This document shows, one piece after another, positions 50,509 to 59,574 of a stretch of DNA of 64,000 nucleotides. Below the pieces are notes generated by a model. It was not told where the DNA came from. It saw only the letters and a list, made by a program, of their open reading frames with translations, and did not search any database. Made by a program: the position numbers and the translations under genes. The number at the start of each line of letters is the position of its first letter. The first letter of the stretch is position 1. The stretch comes from Embleya sp049739465 (lineage in GTDB: Bacteria > Actinomycetota > Actinomycetes > Streptomycetales > Streptomycetaceae), in the NCBI RefSeq assembly GCF_049739465.1, contig NZ_JBMHHY010000004.1:248001-312000 (forward strand), read 5' to 3'.

Positions 50509-52230
50509 ATGAGTCGTCCCCGTCTTTCCTTCATCGCGCAGATGTTGCTGTTGCAACTCGCGCTGGTCGTGGTGGTCGCGGGGTTCGGCTTCGCCCTGAT
50601 CAGCCGGCTGCTCGACGGGCAACTGACCAACCAGTACGAGGAGCGCGCCTTGTCCGTGGCGCGCAGCGTGGCGTCCGACCCGACGCTGGCCGCGGCCGTC
50701 GTGGCGGACGACGCGGAGGGGACCGTACGCGCCCGCGCCGAGGCCGCCCGGCGGGCGACCAGGGCACTGTTCGTGGTGATCACCGACGAGAAAGGCATGC
50801 GGCTGGCCCACCCCAACCCCGACCTGATCGGCCGACGGGTCAGCACCGACCCCTCCGCCGCGCTGGCCGGACAGGAGGTCTCCAACCTCGAGGTGGGCAC
50901 CCTCGGCATCTCCGCCCGCGGCAAGGTCCCGGTCCGCGCGGCGGACGGCACCGTCGTCGGTGAAGTCAGCGTCGGCTTCGACGCCGACGACCTACGCCGG
51001 CACGGACTGGAGGTGATGCGCATCGTCGGGCTCTACTCGGCGGGAGCCTGCCTGCTCGGCATCATCGGCTCGCTGCTGCTGGCCCGCCGACTGCGCCGAC
51101 AGACCCTCGGCCTGGAACCCCACGAACTCGCCGAACTGATGCAGGAACACGAGGCGGTGCTGCACGGCGTCGGAGAGGGCGTTCTCGCGGTCGATGGCAC
51201 CGGAATGGTCACCGTATGCAATGGCGAGGCGCGGCGGCTGCTCGGCCTCGACGATGCGCTCGGCAACCGGGTCGAGGCCCTGGAGTTGCCGGCCAGGCTG
51301 CGCAAGGCACTTTCGGTACAGGGAAGTTGCGACAACATCGTAGCGGTGGCCGGGGATCGGGTGGTGGTGGCCAGCGCGCGGGAGGTCCGCCGAGAACGCC
51401 GTGACCTCGGGCGTGTGCTGACCGTGCGTGATCGTACCGACCTGGACAAGCTCACCCGCGAACTCGACTCGGTGCGCGGTCTCACCCACGCGCTGCGCGC
51501 CCAGCGGCACGAGTTCGCGAACCGGTTGCACACCCTGTCCGGGCTGATCCAACTCGGACACCACGACGAAGCCGTGCAGTATCTCCAGGCGTTGACGGCG
51601 GGCGCGGGCACCGACCCGCAACCGGACGCGGTCCGCGACCCGTTCCTGCGCTCGTTCATGGCGGCCAAGGCGGCCGTCGCCCGCGAACACGGGGTACGCC
51701 TGGTGATCGGCGAGACCAGTTGGGTGCCGACCACGGTCCTGGCCCCGACCGAGGTGACCACCGTGCTCGGCAACCTGGTCGACAACGCGTTGGAGGCGGC
51801 CCGCACGGGGTTGCGGATGCCGCCGTCGGTCGAGGTCGACCTGCTCGCCGACGGCGCCGACCTGCACATCTTCGTGGTCGACTCGGGCGCGGGGGTGGCG
51901 CCGGAGTTGCGCACGCTGATCTTCCGGGACGGGGTGAGCACCCACCGGGACGAGGAGCGCGGGCTCGGCCTGGCCATCGCGGCGCAGGCGGCCCGCCGCA
52001 CCGGAGGCGGGATCCAACTCGCGGATCCGGGCGGGGCCGCGCACGGCGCGGTGTTCACGGCGCAGTTGCGGAACGTGTTGACGGTCGGGCCGGACGGGCA
52101 CACGACGGACGATCCCGATCCGGATGCCGAGGTCGATGTTGCGATGGACGTCGCGGTCGAGGTCACGGTCGAGGTCGCGGTGGATGTCGATGTTGCGGTG
52201 GATGTCGTCACCGAAGGGGTGCGCAGATGA
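50509..52230 (+). CDS. CitA/DcuS-type sensor histidine kinase
   Basis: A 573-residue kinase with two membrane helices (about 8-28 and 171-194) around a Cache/PAS sensor domain with the typical RxxHP segment (MRLAHPNPDLIGRRV), a cytoplasmic PAS domain (GVGEGVLAVDGTGMVTVCN), the SpoOB-like phosphotransfer helix RAQRHEFANRLHTLSGLIQLG and a HATPase domain (LGNLVDNALEAA, RGLGLAIAAQAARRTGGGI). Members sense C4-dicarboxylates or citrate outside the cell. The last 34 residues are a Val/Asp-rich repeat (VAVEVTVEVAVDVDVAVDVV), outside the fold. It overlaps the response regulator gene by 4 nt. Confidence 0.92.
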   Translation: MSRPRLSFIAQMLLLQLALVVVVAGFGFALISRLLDGQLTNQYEERALSVARSVASDPTLAAAVVADDAEGTVRARAEAARRATRALFVVITDEKGMRLAHPNPDLIGRRVSTDPSAALAGQEVSNLEVGTLGISARGKVPVRAADGTVVGEVSVGFDADDLRRHGLEVMRIVGLYSAGACLLGIIGSLLLARRLRRQTLGLEPHELAELMQEHEAVLHGVGEGVLAVDGTGMVTVCNGEARRLLGLDDALGNRVEALELPARLRKALSVQGSCDNIVAVAGDRVVVASAREVRRERRDLGRVLTVRDRTDLDKLTRELDSVRGLTHALRAQRHEFANRLHTLSGLIQLGHHDEAVQYLQALTAGAGTDPQPDAVRDPFLRSFMAAKAAVAREHGVRLVIGETSWVPTTVLAPTEVTTVLGNLVDNALEAARTGLRMPPSVEVDLLADGADLHIFVVDSGAGVAPELRTLIFRDGVSTHRDEERGLGLAIAAQAARRTGGGIQLADPGGAAHGAVFTAQLRNVLTVGPDGHTTDDPDPDAEVDVAMDVAVEVTVEVAVDVDVAVDVVTEGVRR

Positions 52231-52982
52231 TTCGGGTTCTGGTCGTCGACGACGACTTCCGAGTGGCCCAGGTACACGCCGGGTTCGTGGCGCGGATCGC
52301 CGGCTTCGAGGTGGTCGGCACCGCGCGCAGCGCCGCCGAGGCGCGGATGCGGGTCCGCGAGTCGGCCCCGGATCTGCTGCTCCTGGACGTGTATCTCCCG
52401 GACGCGTCGGGCCTGACCCTGCTGCGCGAGTTCGACGTCGACGCGATGGTGCTCACGGCGGCCTCGGACGCCGCGTCGATCCGCAGTGCGCTGCGCCGAG
52501 GCGCGCTGAACTACCTGGTCAAGCCGTTCGCCGAGCGCGACTTGGCGGATCGGCTGGCCGCGTACGCGCGCTATCGCAAGGTGCTCACGAGCGGCGGCGC
52601 GCTCGGCCAGCCGGATCTGGACCGGGCGTTGCGCGCGTTGCGCGAGGGTGACCGCAGGCCGGACGCGCGCAGCGGTCCCTCGGTCACCGGCCGGCTGATC
52701 TCCCGGGCCCTGGAGGAGGCGGACGGGCCGCTGTCCGCGACCCGGATCGCCGGCCTGCTCGGCATATCCCGGGCGACGGCGCAGCGCTATCTGGGCGCGC
52801 TGGTCGAGTCCGGGGCGGCGCTGGTGACCCTGCGGTACGGGGCGACCGGCAGGCCGGAACACCTGTACGCGTGGCCGAAGTCCGGCTCGGCGGCGGCCCC
52901 GGCGGCGGCCCCGGTGTCGGCATCCGTACGGCAGGGGCAACTGGTGGGGCCGGGCGGGGACGCCGACCTCGATCGGGGGTGA
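52227..52982 (+). CDS. CitB/DcuR-type response regulator
   Basis: A 251-residue regulator with a receiver domain (VVDDDFRVAQVHAGFV, LLLLDVYLPDASG, LVKPFAERDL) and a C-terminal winged-helix of the CitB kind (ATRIAGLLGISRATAQRYLGALVESGAALVTLRYGATGRPEHLYAW). It should act with the kinase encoded just upstream and may control the divergent ABC importer, although known targets of this family are dicarboxylate transporters. An Ala/Pro-rich tail follows the DNA-binding domain. Confidence 0.93.
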   Translation: MIRVLVVDDDFRVAQVHAGFVARIAGFEVVGTARSAAEARMRVRESAPDLLLLDVYLPDASGLTLLREFDVDAMVLTAASDAASIRSALRRGALNYLVKPFAERDLADRLAAYARYRKVLTSGGALGQPDLDRALRALREGDRRPDARSGPSVTGRLISRALEEADGPLSATRIAGLLGISRATAQRYLGALVESGAALVTLRYGATGRPEHLYAWPKSGSAAAPAAAPVSASVRQGQLVGPGGDADLDRG

Positions 52983-53505
52983 GTGCGTCGCAACACGCGA
53001 CGCACGAGGCGCATCCGTACCGCCCTGCGCCGACCCGTCGGCCCCTCCGCTCACCGACGCCCCGTCGCCCGGGCGATCGAATTTGGCCAGTTTAGCCAGC
53101 GAATTCACCCTGATCGCGAGTTCGGCGCGGGATCCGGGCGGCCGGACGGTGTTGTCCGATGCCCGCTCGCACGGCCCCCCGCGCGCCGGATTGCCGCAGG
53201 TCGGGCGCATGGCGTCGGGTCGGATGGTCTTCCGGCGGGAACTGCGTTCGAGCGGCGGCGAGTTCGCCTGCGGCGCAGGTGTCGACCCCCCGACCGCCGG
53301 CCAACCTAGCGTAACGGTCTTGTCTCCGACGGTGATCATGGCATTGGATCGGTGGCGCAGTAACGATCGTGCACGACTGTGCGCGACCGTTTGCAAGCAC
53401 ATACGACCGTTTGCGAGCGTTTGCGACCGGTACAGCGTTCCGGAGATCCGAGTCGGTGCCGTCGACGACCGCACCGAGGCAACCCACCCGACCAGGGAGT
53501 GGACC
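52983..53505. promoter_or_regulatory. 523-bp gene-free region with direct repeats before the amidinotransferase operon
   Basis: No supportable gene here. At 53384-53394 and 53404-53414 the 11-mer CGACCGTTTGC is repeated 20 bp apart (two helical turns), and a rearranged third copy (GCGTTTGCGACCG) follows at about 53417-53429. These sit about 80-120 bp before the amidinotransferase start and are likely regulator sites. An AT-richer spot (GAATTTGGCCAGTTTAGCC) lies near 53079-53097. Confidence 0.5.
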
Positions 53506-54639
53506 GTGATTCTCGACAACCTGAGCGACGCCAACGAACCGAGGCACGCCAACGAACCGAAGCCGAGGAGCAACACGTCGGCATACCCCGTCAGTTCCTA
53601 CACGGAGTGGGACCCACTGGAAGAGGTGATCGTCGGCATCGTCGACGGAGCCGCCTTCCCCACGTGGCACATGTCCCTGCCACCCGTGCTCCCCACCGAC
53701 CAACACGACACCTTCCGCAGCCGGGCCGGCCAACCCTTCCCAGCCGAGCAAGTCGAGGCCGCCCGCCGGGAGTTGGAGCAGTTCGTACACATCCTCGAAG
53801 CCGAGGGGGTGACCGTCCGCCGCCCGGAACCCATCCCCCAGCAACAGACCTACAGCACCCTGGACTGGGCCAGCACCGGAATGTACGCCGCCATGCCCCG
53901 GGACGCGCTCCTGGTCGTCGGCGACGAGATCATCGAATGCCCGATGGCCTGGCGCTCACGCTACTTCGAGACGCTCGCCTACCGGCCGCTGCTCAAGGAG
54001 TACTTCCGAGCCGGCGCCCGATGGAGCTCCGCACCCAAGCCGGAACTCAAGGACGAGCAATTCGACCAGAGTTGGACCGATCCCGGTGACGAAGGCCCGA
54101 CCCGACTCGTGGTCACCGAATTCGAACCCACCTTCGACGCCGCCGACTTCACCCGCTGCGGCCGGGACATCATCGCCCAGACGAGCAACGTCACCAACAC
54201 CTTCGGCATCGAGTGGCTGCGCCGCCACCTGGGCGACGAATACCGCATCCACGTCTTCGAGTTCAAGGACTCGCACCCGATGCACATCGACGCCACGCTG
54301 GTACCGATGGCCCCCGGGAAGCTGCTGATCCACCCGGACCGCGTCCCCGAGGTGCCGAAGTTGTTCAAGGGGTGGGACGTGATGGCGGCACCACAGCCGG
54401 TCATCCCCGACGGGCACCCGCTCTACATGACCAGCAAGTGGCTCAACATGAACATCCTGATGCTGGACGAGGAACGAGTGATCGTCGAGCGTCAGGACGA
54501 GCCGATGATCGACGCGATGCGCAGGTTCGGCTTCACGCCGATCCCCTGCGACTTCCGGAACTTCAACAGCTTCGGCGGCTCGTTCCATTGCGCCACGCTC
54601 GACGTGCGCCGCCGCGGCACCCTCGAATCCTACCTGTGA
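53506..54639 (+). CDS. Amidinotransferase (arginine:glycine amidinotransferase-like)
   Basis: A 377-residue enzyme of the AGAT/StrB family, which moves the amidino group of arginine to an amine through a Cys-amidino intermediate. The catalytic Cys362 (GGSFHCATLDVRRRG), His (DSHPMHIDATLVPM) and Asp (FTRCGRDIIAQTSNVTNTFGIEWLRRHL) are in place. AGAT-like enzymes act in creatine-like synthesis and in guanidino natural products such as saxitoxin and cylindrospermopsin. The GTG start has AGGGAG 7 nt upstream. The following desaturase and oxygenase genes are coupled, suggesting a three-step pathway. Confidence 0.92.
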   Translation: MILDNLSDANEPRHANEPKPRSNTSAYPVSSYTEWDPLEEVIVGIVDGAAFPTWHMSLPPVLPTDQHDTFRSRAGQPFPAEQVEAARRELEQFVHILEAEGVTVRRPEPIPQQQTYSTLDWASTGMYAAMPRDALLVVGDEIIECPMAWRSRYFETLAYRPLLKEYFRAGARWSSAPKPELKDEQFDQSWTDPGDEGPTRLVVTEFEPTFDAADFTRCGRDIIAQTSNVTNTFGIEWLRRHLGDEYRIHVFEFKDSHPMHIDATLVPMAPGKLLIHPDRVPEVPKLFKGWDVMAAPQPVIPDGHPLYMTSKWLNMNILMLDEERVIVERQDEPMIDAMRRFGFTPIPCDFRNFNSFGGSFHCATLDVRRRGTLESYL

Positions 54640-54659
54640 GGAAGGCGCGGAATCAGGCG

Positions 54660-55628
54660 ATGAGAATATGGCGGAACACCCCGAAGGACATACTGCTCCT
54701 CGGGCTCAGCGTGGCGCAGTTCGCCGGCACCGTCTGGCTCGCCGTCCGCTGGGACGACGCCTCGATCCCGGCCCGGGCCGGCGGTACCGCCGCGCTCGCG
54801 GTGATGACGGCGTACAACATCATCGTCATCTCCCATCTGTTCACCCACGTCCCCTGGTTCACCTCGGACCGACTCAACGCGGCGGTGTCCGTGCTGAATT
54901 CGGCCAACATCGGCCAGTCGGTACAGGCGTACCAGCTCACCCACGTCCGCAACCACCACCGGTTCAACAACGACTACCCGGGCCCGGACGGCAGCACCCG
55001 CGACACCACGTCGACCTACCGCCGGGGCCGGAACGGCGAACACGCGCCGCTGCTGCGCTACGCACTCGGCGGCGCCGTCGAGTCGACCATCGACCGCGCC
55101 CGGGAAGTCCTCTACGTGGTACGGCTGTGGCGGGTCGGCCCCGGCGAGACCAGGCTGCGCTCGCTGGCCTCGCGTCGGGAACGCCGACGGATCGGCGAAC
55201 TGCGGTTGATCCAGGCGGATCGGGCCGCACACGTACTCACCCCCGCGCTGCTCGCGCTGATCTCCTGGCAGTGGGTCCTGCTCAGCTACCTGCCGGCCTA
55301 CTTCGTGGCGTTGACGATGGTGAACGTACAGAACTACTACCGGCATTACGGCGCCGACCCCACCGAACGCGCGGCCGACTCGGTGAGCCACTACGGACGG
55401 CTGTACAACCTGCTCACCTTCAACGACGGCTTCCACCAGGAACACCACCTGAGCCCCGGGATGCACTGGTCGAAGATGCCGCAGGTACGCGAGCGCAACC
55501 GGGACCGGCTCGACGCGCAACCGCGCATAGTCAGCCCGGTACCGGCCATGCTCGGCTTCCTCGACCGGCGCAGGCCGCTGCTCCACCGCACCTCGACCTC
55601 GGGCGCCGAACTCGGAGGGACGTCGTGA
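54660..55628 (+). CDS. Membrane fatty-acid-desaturase-like di-iron enzyme
   Basis: A 322-residue membrane protein with the three histidine boxes of the desaturase superfamily: HLFTH (59-63), HVRNHH (95-100) and HQEHH (near 275), and hydrophobic pairs between them. These enzymes desaturate or hydroxylate at C-H bonds with a di-iron centre. In this operon it follows an amidinotransferase by 20 bp and overlaps a 2OG oxygenase gene, so the substrate may be a small guanidino compound or a lipid bearing it rather than a normal fatty acid. ATG 54660 is chosen; a GTG at 54636 is also in frame. Confidence 0.88.
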   Translation: MRIWRNTPKDILLLGLSVAQFAGTVWLAVRWDDASIPARAGGTAALAVMTAYNIIVISHLFTHVPWFTSDRLNAAVSVLNSANIGQSVQAYQLTHVRNHHRFNNDYPGPDGSTRDTTSTYRRGRNGEHAPLLRYALGGAVESTIDRAREVLYVVRLWRVGPGETRLRSLASRRERRRIGELRLIQADRAAHVLTPALLALISWQWVLLSYLPAYFVALTMVNVQNYYRHYGADPTERAADSVSHYGRLYNLLTFNDGFHQEHHLSPGMHWSKMPQVRERNRDRLDAQPRIVSPVPAMLGFLDRRRPLLHRTSTSGAELGGTS

Positions 55629-56464
55629 TCACCGGACGGGCGCTGTCCACCGAGGGGTTCCGCGTACACGAGACCTCCGGCGTGGTCGACGTGCACGCCG
55701 TCCGGGACGTACTGCACGGCGAGTTGGCCGCCCATCGGGTGCGCGGATTCATCACGCCACCGGACTGCGCACGGATCACCGCCAACTTCTGGGCCGCACC
55801 GCAGCGCACCCCGCGCTACGGCGCGGGTGCGGACGGCGTCGAAGGATACTTCGTCGGCGCCTCGCACATCGAGAAGACCTCCGCGGACTACCTGACCGCG
55901 GTCGCCGACTCGGCGGACGCGGTCGCGGCGCTGTACGAGGGCGCCGTCGATCCGGTCACCGCGCTGCGCGACCAACTGGTCACCCACGGCGTGGTGTCCG
56001 GGGCTCGCCCGGCCGCACACGAGGGACGGATCGCGGGCAACTCCAAGGCGGTGTGCTGGAATCAAACCGGCGCGTATCAACTGATGCCGCACGACGACCT
56101 GGCCCAACTCCGCGACCCACTCCAGGCCGGCTTCGAGATCCAACGACTGTCCCGGGTGATGGCAATCAACGCATACCCGCAAGTACCCGAGGGCGTCGGG
56201 GCCTTGCGGCTGTGGAACGTCGAACCGGACGACGCCTCCCGGGCCGCGCTCGGCCTGACGTACAGCGGATTCCCCTATCCCCCGGAGCTGTTGGCACATC
56301 ACCCCGACCTGACCGTACCCGTCGCCACCGGCGACCTGTGCGTGATCAACGGCAACCTGGCCCACGCGGTGGTGGGCAGCGAACACGCCCAACCCGCCGC
56401 ACGGTTGCTGCTGACCTGCTTCACGGCGATCGGAGGTGCCGGCGAACTCGTCTGGTGGACCTGA
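55625..56464 (+). CDS. Fe(II)/2-oxoglutarate-dependent oxygenase-like protein
   Basis: A 279-residue protein with a double-stranded beta-helix oxygenase pattern: a facial triad candidate His156-x-Asp158 (YQLMPHDDLAQL) and distal His247 (INGNLAHAVVG), followed by Arg260 (QPAARLLLTCF), which would bind 2-oxoglutarate. The family looks like the prolyl-hydroxylase-type enzymes found in natural-product clusters. The GTG start has GGAGGGA close upstream and overlaps the desaturase stop by 4 nt. The assignment rests on motif spacing, so it is less firm than for the two genes before it. Confidence 0.75.
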   Translation: MITGRALSTEGFRVHETSGVVDVHAVRDVLHGELAAHRVRGFITPPDCARITANFWAAPQRTPRYGAGADGVEGYFVGASHIEKTSADYLTAVADSADAVAALYEGAVDPVTALRDQLVTHGVVSGARPAAHEGRIAGNSKAVCWNQTGAYQLMPHDDLAQLRDPLQAGFEIQRLSRVMAINAYPQVPEGVGALRLWNVEPDDASRAALGLTYSGFPYPPELLAHHPDLTVPVATGDLCVINGNLAHAVVGSEHAQPAARLLLTCFTAIGGAGELVWWT

Positions 56465-56470
56465 GCGTTG

Positions 56471-56508
56471 TCGGGCCGAGAAGGACACGCCACACCGCCT
56501 CGGCCCGA
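56471..56508. terminator. Hairpin between the oxygenase and the convergent exporter
   Basis: A perfect 10-bp stem, TCGGGCCGAG (56471-56480) with CTCGGCCCGA (56499-56508), lies between the two stop codons and can terminate both strands. Confidence 0.7.
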
Positions 56509-56510
56509 AC

Positions 56511-57470
56511 TCATGGCGCGACCGGCCGCGACTCGACCAGCGCGAGGCCACCGACGGACGCGAGCATCAATACGGTGCCCACGATCGTCGCCGCGGTAAG
56601 CCGTTCGTCCAGGAGCAATACGGCCAACACCGCCGCACTGACCGGCTCGATCAACATCACCACCGACGCGGTGACGGCCCGTACGGCGGCGGTCCCGGCA
56701 AAGTACAGCGGGTACGCAAGCGCGGTCGTCACCGCGGCCACATACAACATCATCACCAACACCCGCCCCGGCTGCGCCGTTTCCGGCCACGCCCCCTCAC
56801 CGAGGGCGAACGGCAACATCACCGCCGCCCCGATGCCGAACGACCACACGGTCAACGTGCCGGGGTCCTCCCCCGCCCCACGCCGCCCGGTCCACCGCCC
56901 GAGCAGGCTCGACGCGGCAAACCCGGCGGCGGACAACAACGCCAACCCCACACCCACCGGCCGCACATCGGTCCGCTCATTGCCCAACACCAGCACGGCG
57001 AGCCCGATCAACGCCCCACCGATCGCCAACCACCCGCTGCGCCCGATCCGTTCCCCCAGGAACAACCGCCCACCGGCAGCGGTCAACACCGGCGCGGCAC
57101 CGAGCGCCACGATGGTCGCCACGGCCAACCCGGTCTCCATCACCGCACCGAAGTAGGCCGACTGGAACACGGCGAGCCCGACACCGGTACCGGTGAACAA
57201 CAGCGCACGACGGCCGGGTGACTGCACGGAGCGGGAGGGTGCGACGGCCGGGCGGCGGCGGGATGGCCGCAGCAGGCCCGCCGTCAACAACAACACCATG
57301 CCACTCACGAATCGCCAGAACGAAACGGCCATCGGCCCGAAGTCACTGGACCGATAGACCACTTCGACCGCCGCCCCGGTCGTCCCCCAGGTGACCCCGG
57401 CGATCGAGAGATAGGTCAACCCGCGCGGCACCGACAACGAGGGCCGGCGCTCGGCGGCGGACGTCACCAC
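56511..57470 (-). CDS. EamA/DMT-family transporter
   Basis: A 319-residue membrane protein with ten hydrophobic helices in two EamA repeats (first ending FLGERIGRSGWLAIGGALIGLAVLVL; second ending LLLDERLTAATIVGTVLMLASVGGLAL). DMT proteins export amino acids and small metabolites. Its convergent position beside the amidinotransferase operon makes it a candidate exporter of that product, but it is not in the operon. The GTG start has AGGGAAG 6 nt upstream. Confidence 0.9.
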   Translation of the reverse strand: MVTSAAERRPSLSVPRGLTYLSIAGVTWGTTGAAVEVVYRSSDFGPMAVSFWRFVSGMVLLLTAGLLRPSRRRPAVAPSRSVQSPGRRALLFTGTGVGLAVFQSAYFGAVMETGLAVATIVALGAAPVLTAAGGRLFLGERIGRSGWLAIGGALIGLAVLVLGNERTDVRPVGVGLALLSAAGFAASSLLGRWTGRRGAGEDPGTLTVWSFGIGAAVMLPFALGEGAWPETAQPGRVLVMMLYVAAVTTALAYPLYFAGTAAVRAVTASVVMLIEPVSAAVLAVLLLDERLTAATIVGTVLMLASVGGLALVESRPVAP

Positions 57471-57803
57471 GACACACTTCCCTGCCGGGCGGCGGGACGG
57501 GCGGCGAGCGCTGCGAGGCACATGAGCGTCACTCTAGGCCATCGGTGCGTCACCGAGACATTGTCCTTGATCACGCAATGCGCCGATTCCACGGCATTAC
57601 GTGAGATTCGGCCACTAGCATGGCGACGGAATCACCGAGCCAAGCGCACTTCGGGCGGTAAACCGCATCGCGGTATCAGCGCGAATTCCCGCTGCACGCA
57701 AGAGCAACGCGCCCGGAACCGGTGATTCCCGCTGGGGCGCAGAACGTTCTTGCCGGGGTGGGACGTTCGCCGAGACACTGAAATCGTGTGCGGAGGAACA
57801 AAG
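57471..57803. promoter_or_regulatory. Divergent promoter region of the transporter and XRE gene
   Basis: A 333-bp gene-free spacer, less GC-rich than its surroundings in the middle (57560-57630). It must hold promoters in both directions; TAGCAT at about 57616 is a possible -10 for the rightward gene. No clear palindrome was found. Confidence 0.35.
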
Positions 57804-58685
57804 ATGATCGAGGACATCGAGTCGGCCACACCGGCTCTGTGCCGCCTACAACTCGGCGCGGAAATGCGCCGGTTGCGACACGAGGCCGGCCTCAAGTCCA
57901 GCCAGGTCGCCAAGCGCCTCCTGTGGAGCCCATCGAAGGTGACCCGGGTCGAGTACGGGGACAACTCGGTGGTGGACCCGGAGGACGCGACGATGTTGTG
58001 CGACCTCTTCGGCGCCGACGCCGAGACGCGGAGGCTGCTGATCGACTACGCGATGGTGACCAAGACGAAGCAGGATCGGTGGGCATCGGCTGGGGAGCAT
58101 CCTGCTGTCCGGCCAACCCTGCACGCCTTCATCGGGCTGGAAGCCTCGGCAGCCGTGGTCCGTTGCTACGCATCGGACCATGTGCCCGGGTTGCTGCAAA
58201 CGGAAGCCTACGCCCGGGCAACCCACAGGGCGGCGCCGACGAAGTCCAGCACCGAGGCGATCGAGCAAGGGGTCGCCGCTCGCATGGCACGCAAAGAGGT
58301 ACTGCACCGAGAGGAGGCACCTCTGGAACTCCTCGTCATCCTCAACGAGTCCGTACTGCACCGCCACGCCGGGGGTCCGGCCGTGGCACGCGAACAGCTC
58401 GAACATATCGCCGACGTCTCGACTCTCGACAACGTGCGAGTGCAGGTGATGCCGTTCAGCTTGGGGATCCACACGGGCATGAACGGCCCGTTCACCATCA
58501 TCCGATTTGCCAGAGCGTCCGCATCGCGACCGATCGTCTACTTGGAGAACATGGCCTCGAATTGGGTCGTCGCACAGGAAAGCATCATCGACAACTACGA
58601 GCACATCTTCGGCGAACTTCAAGCACTCGCTCCGAGCCCGCAAGAGGCCCGGAAGATGATCCATGAAGCAATCAAGGAGATTTGA
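57804..58685 (+). CDS. XRE-family regulator with DUF5753 domain
   Basis: A 293-residue regulator: helix-turn-helix LGAEMRRLRHEAGLKSSQVAKRLLWSPSKVTRVEYG and DUF5753 domain (DHVPGLLQTEAYARATH, ending MIHEAIKEI). It is a close paralogue of the regulator at 33755 (same length, shared SSQVAKRLLWSPSK and AREQLEHIADVSTL-like segments). GGAGGA lies upstream of the ATG. Its DUF397 partner follows after 3 bp, a typical coupled pair in streptomycetes. Confidence 0.93.
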   Translation: MIEDIESATPALCRLQLGAEMRRLRHEAGLKSSQVAKRLLWSPSKVTRVEYGDNSVVDPEDATMLCDLFGADAETRRLLIDYAMVTKTKQDRWASAGEHPAVRPTLHAFIGLEASAAVVRCYASDHVPGLLQTEAYARATHRAAPTKSSTEAIEQGVAARMARKEVLHREEAPLELLVILNESVLHRHAGGPAVAREQLEHIADVSTLDNVRVQVMPFSLGIHTGMNGPFTIIRFARASASRPIVYLENMASNWVVAQESIIDNYEHIFGELQALAPSPQEARKMIHEAIKEI

Positions 58686-58688
58686 TTC

Positions 58689-58889
58689 ATGACCGCCGGC
58701 ATATGGTTCAAGTCCAGCTACAGCCTCCCGAACAACGACTGCGTCGAAGGATCCCACTCCCCCGACGACACCATCTCCATACGCGACTCCAAGGCCCCCG
58801 ACCAAGGCATCTTCCGCTTCCCCGGCCCCATCTGGACCCCCTTCCTCGCCGCCCTCAAAACCAACGAACCCCCCTCCCAATCCTCGTAA
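58689..58889 (+). CDS. DUF397 protein, partner of the XRE regulator
   Basis: A 66-residue DUF397 protein (WFKSSYSLPNNDCVEGSHS, ISIRDSKAPDQGIFRF, PIWTPFLAALK). It begins 3 bp after the XRE stop and is presumably translated with it. The partner relation follows from the conserved gene order of this family. Confidence 0.9.
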   Translation: MTAGIWFKSSYSLPNNDCVEGSHSPDDTISIRDSKAPDQGIFRFPGPIWTPFLAALKTNEPPSQSS

Positions 58890-58959
58890 CCCACCCCCCG
58901 ACGGAGTCAAGGCCGTGCTGCGGGGTGCGATGGCCGGCGTCCACAACGGCGCGCAACCC

Positions 58960-59220
58960 TCAGTACGGCTGGGGCGGAACCCGTACCGTCTCGCCGCCGT
59001 AGATCGATTCGCGCTCCACGGTCTCCCCCGTCCGCACCAGATCGGCCTGGCCGAGCATGACCGTCTCCTCGCCGACGTGGACGGCGTACATCCACCCGTC
59101 CGCAGCCTCGGAACCACCGAGGACCACCCCGCGAGTTCCGGCAACCCCCAGGCGCACGGCCGCTTCCGTGTTCAGCACGGCAACCACGTCGAAGAAGTCG
59201 ATATCGCCCATCAAGCCCAT
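58960..59220 (-). CDS. Imm31-like immunity protein
   Basis: An 86-residue small protein with the segments DFFDVVAVLN, GVVLGGSEAADGWMYAVHV, MLGQADLVRTGE and ESIYGGETVRV, which match the pattern of immunity protein family 31. Such proteins neutralise polymorphic toxins delivered between cells. No toxin gene is next to it: the sequence upstream on the same strand ends in an ORF tail whose TGA overlaps this ATG, followed by a decayed regulator. It may be an orphan immunity gene. Confidence 0.6.
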   Translation of the reverse strand: MGLMGDIDFFDVVAVLNTEAAVRLGVAGTRGVVLGGSEAADGWMYAVHVGEETVMLGQADLVRTGETVERESIYGGETVRVPPQPY

Positions 59221-59363
59221 CAATACGTCACCTTGCCGTGAGACCCACGTTCACTTGCCCGCCTTCCCAAGCGTAGGGCGGAGTTCCCCGTTCTCTCGTG
59301 TCCGGCGAGCGCCCACTCGATCGCCTCCACGTACTGGCCCGGGTGGAATCGGGCCTCGACCAT

Positions 59364-59500
59364 GTCCTCGCGGTCGACGCCACGACGCCCACGTAGTGGG
59401 CCGGTTCACTCGCGGTCCAGGCGCGGCCGTGCAACAGCGCGAGGCAGATCGCGGCTCGGGTGGGGTCGGCCGGCAGCCCGGCAAGCCGGGCCAGAGGTTG
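59364..59500 (-). pseudogene. Fragment of an ArsR-type regulator
   Basis: Read on the minus strand from 59500 the sequence encodes QPLARLAGLPADPTRAAICL and then LALLHGRAWTASEPAHYVGV, typical of the winged-helix start of ArsR regulators, and then loses similarity after VVASTARTW. There is no start codon before it and no C terminus. A neighbouring frame (VEARFHPGQYVEAIEWALAGHE) runs into the Imm31-like gene and may be another relic. Confidence 0.45.
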
Positions 59501-59574
59501 CCCGGACGTGAGGCCATCATGCCCCGGCTACGGTTCGGCGTGCGCCGAAGTATTCCGCACGTAGCGTCGGCCGC

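Noticed and set aside
52983..53505. N-terminal extension of the amidinotransferase into the upstream spacer
   Set aside because: The frame is open, but a GTG with a good ribosome site lies at 53506 and the family starts there; the spacer holds direct repeats.
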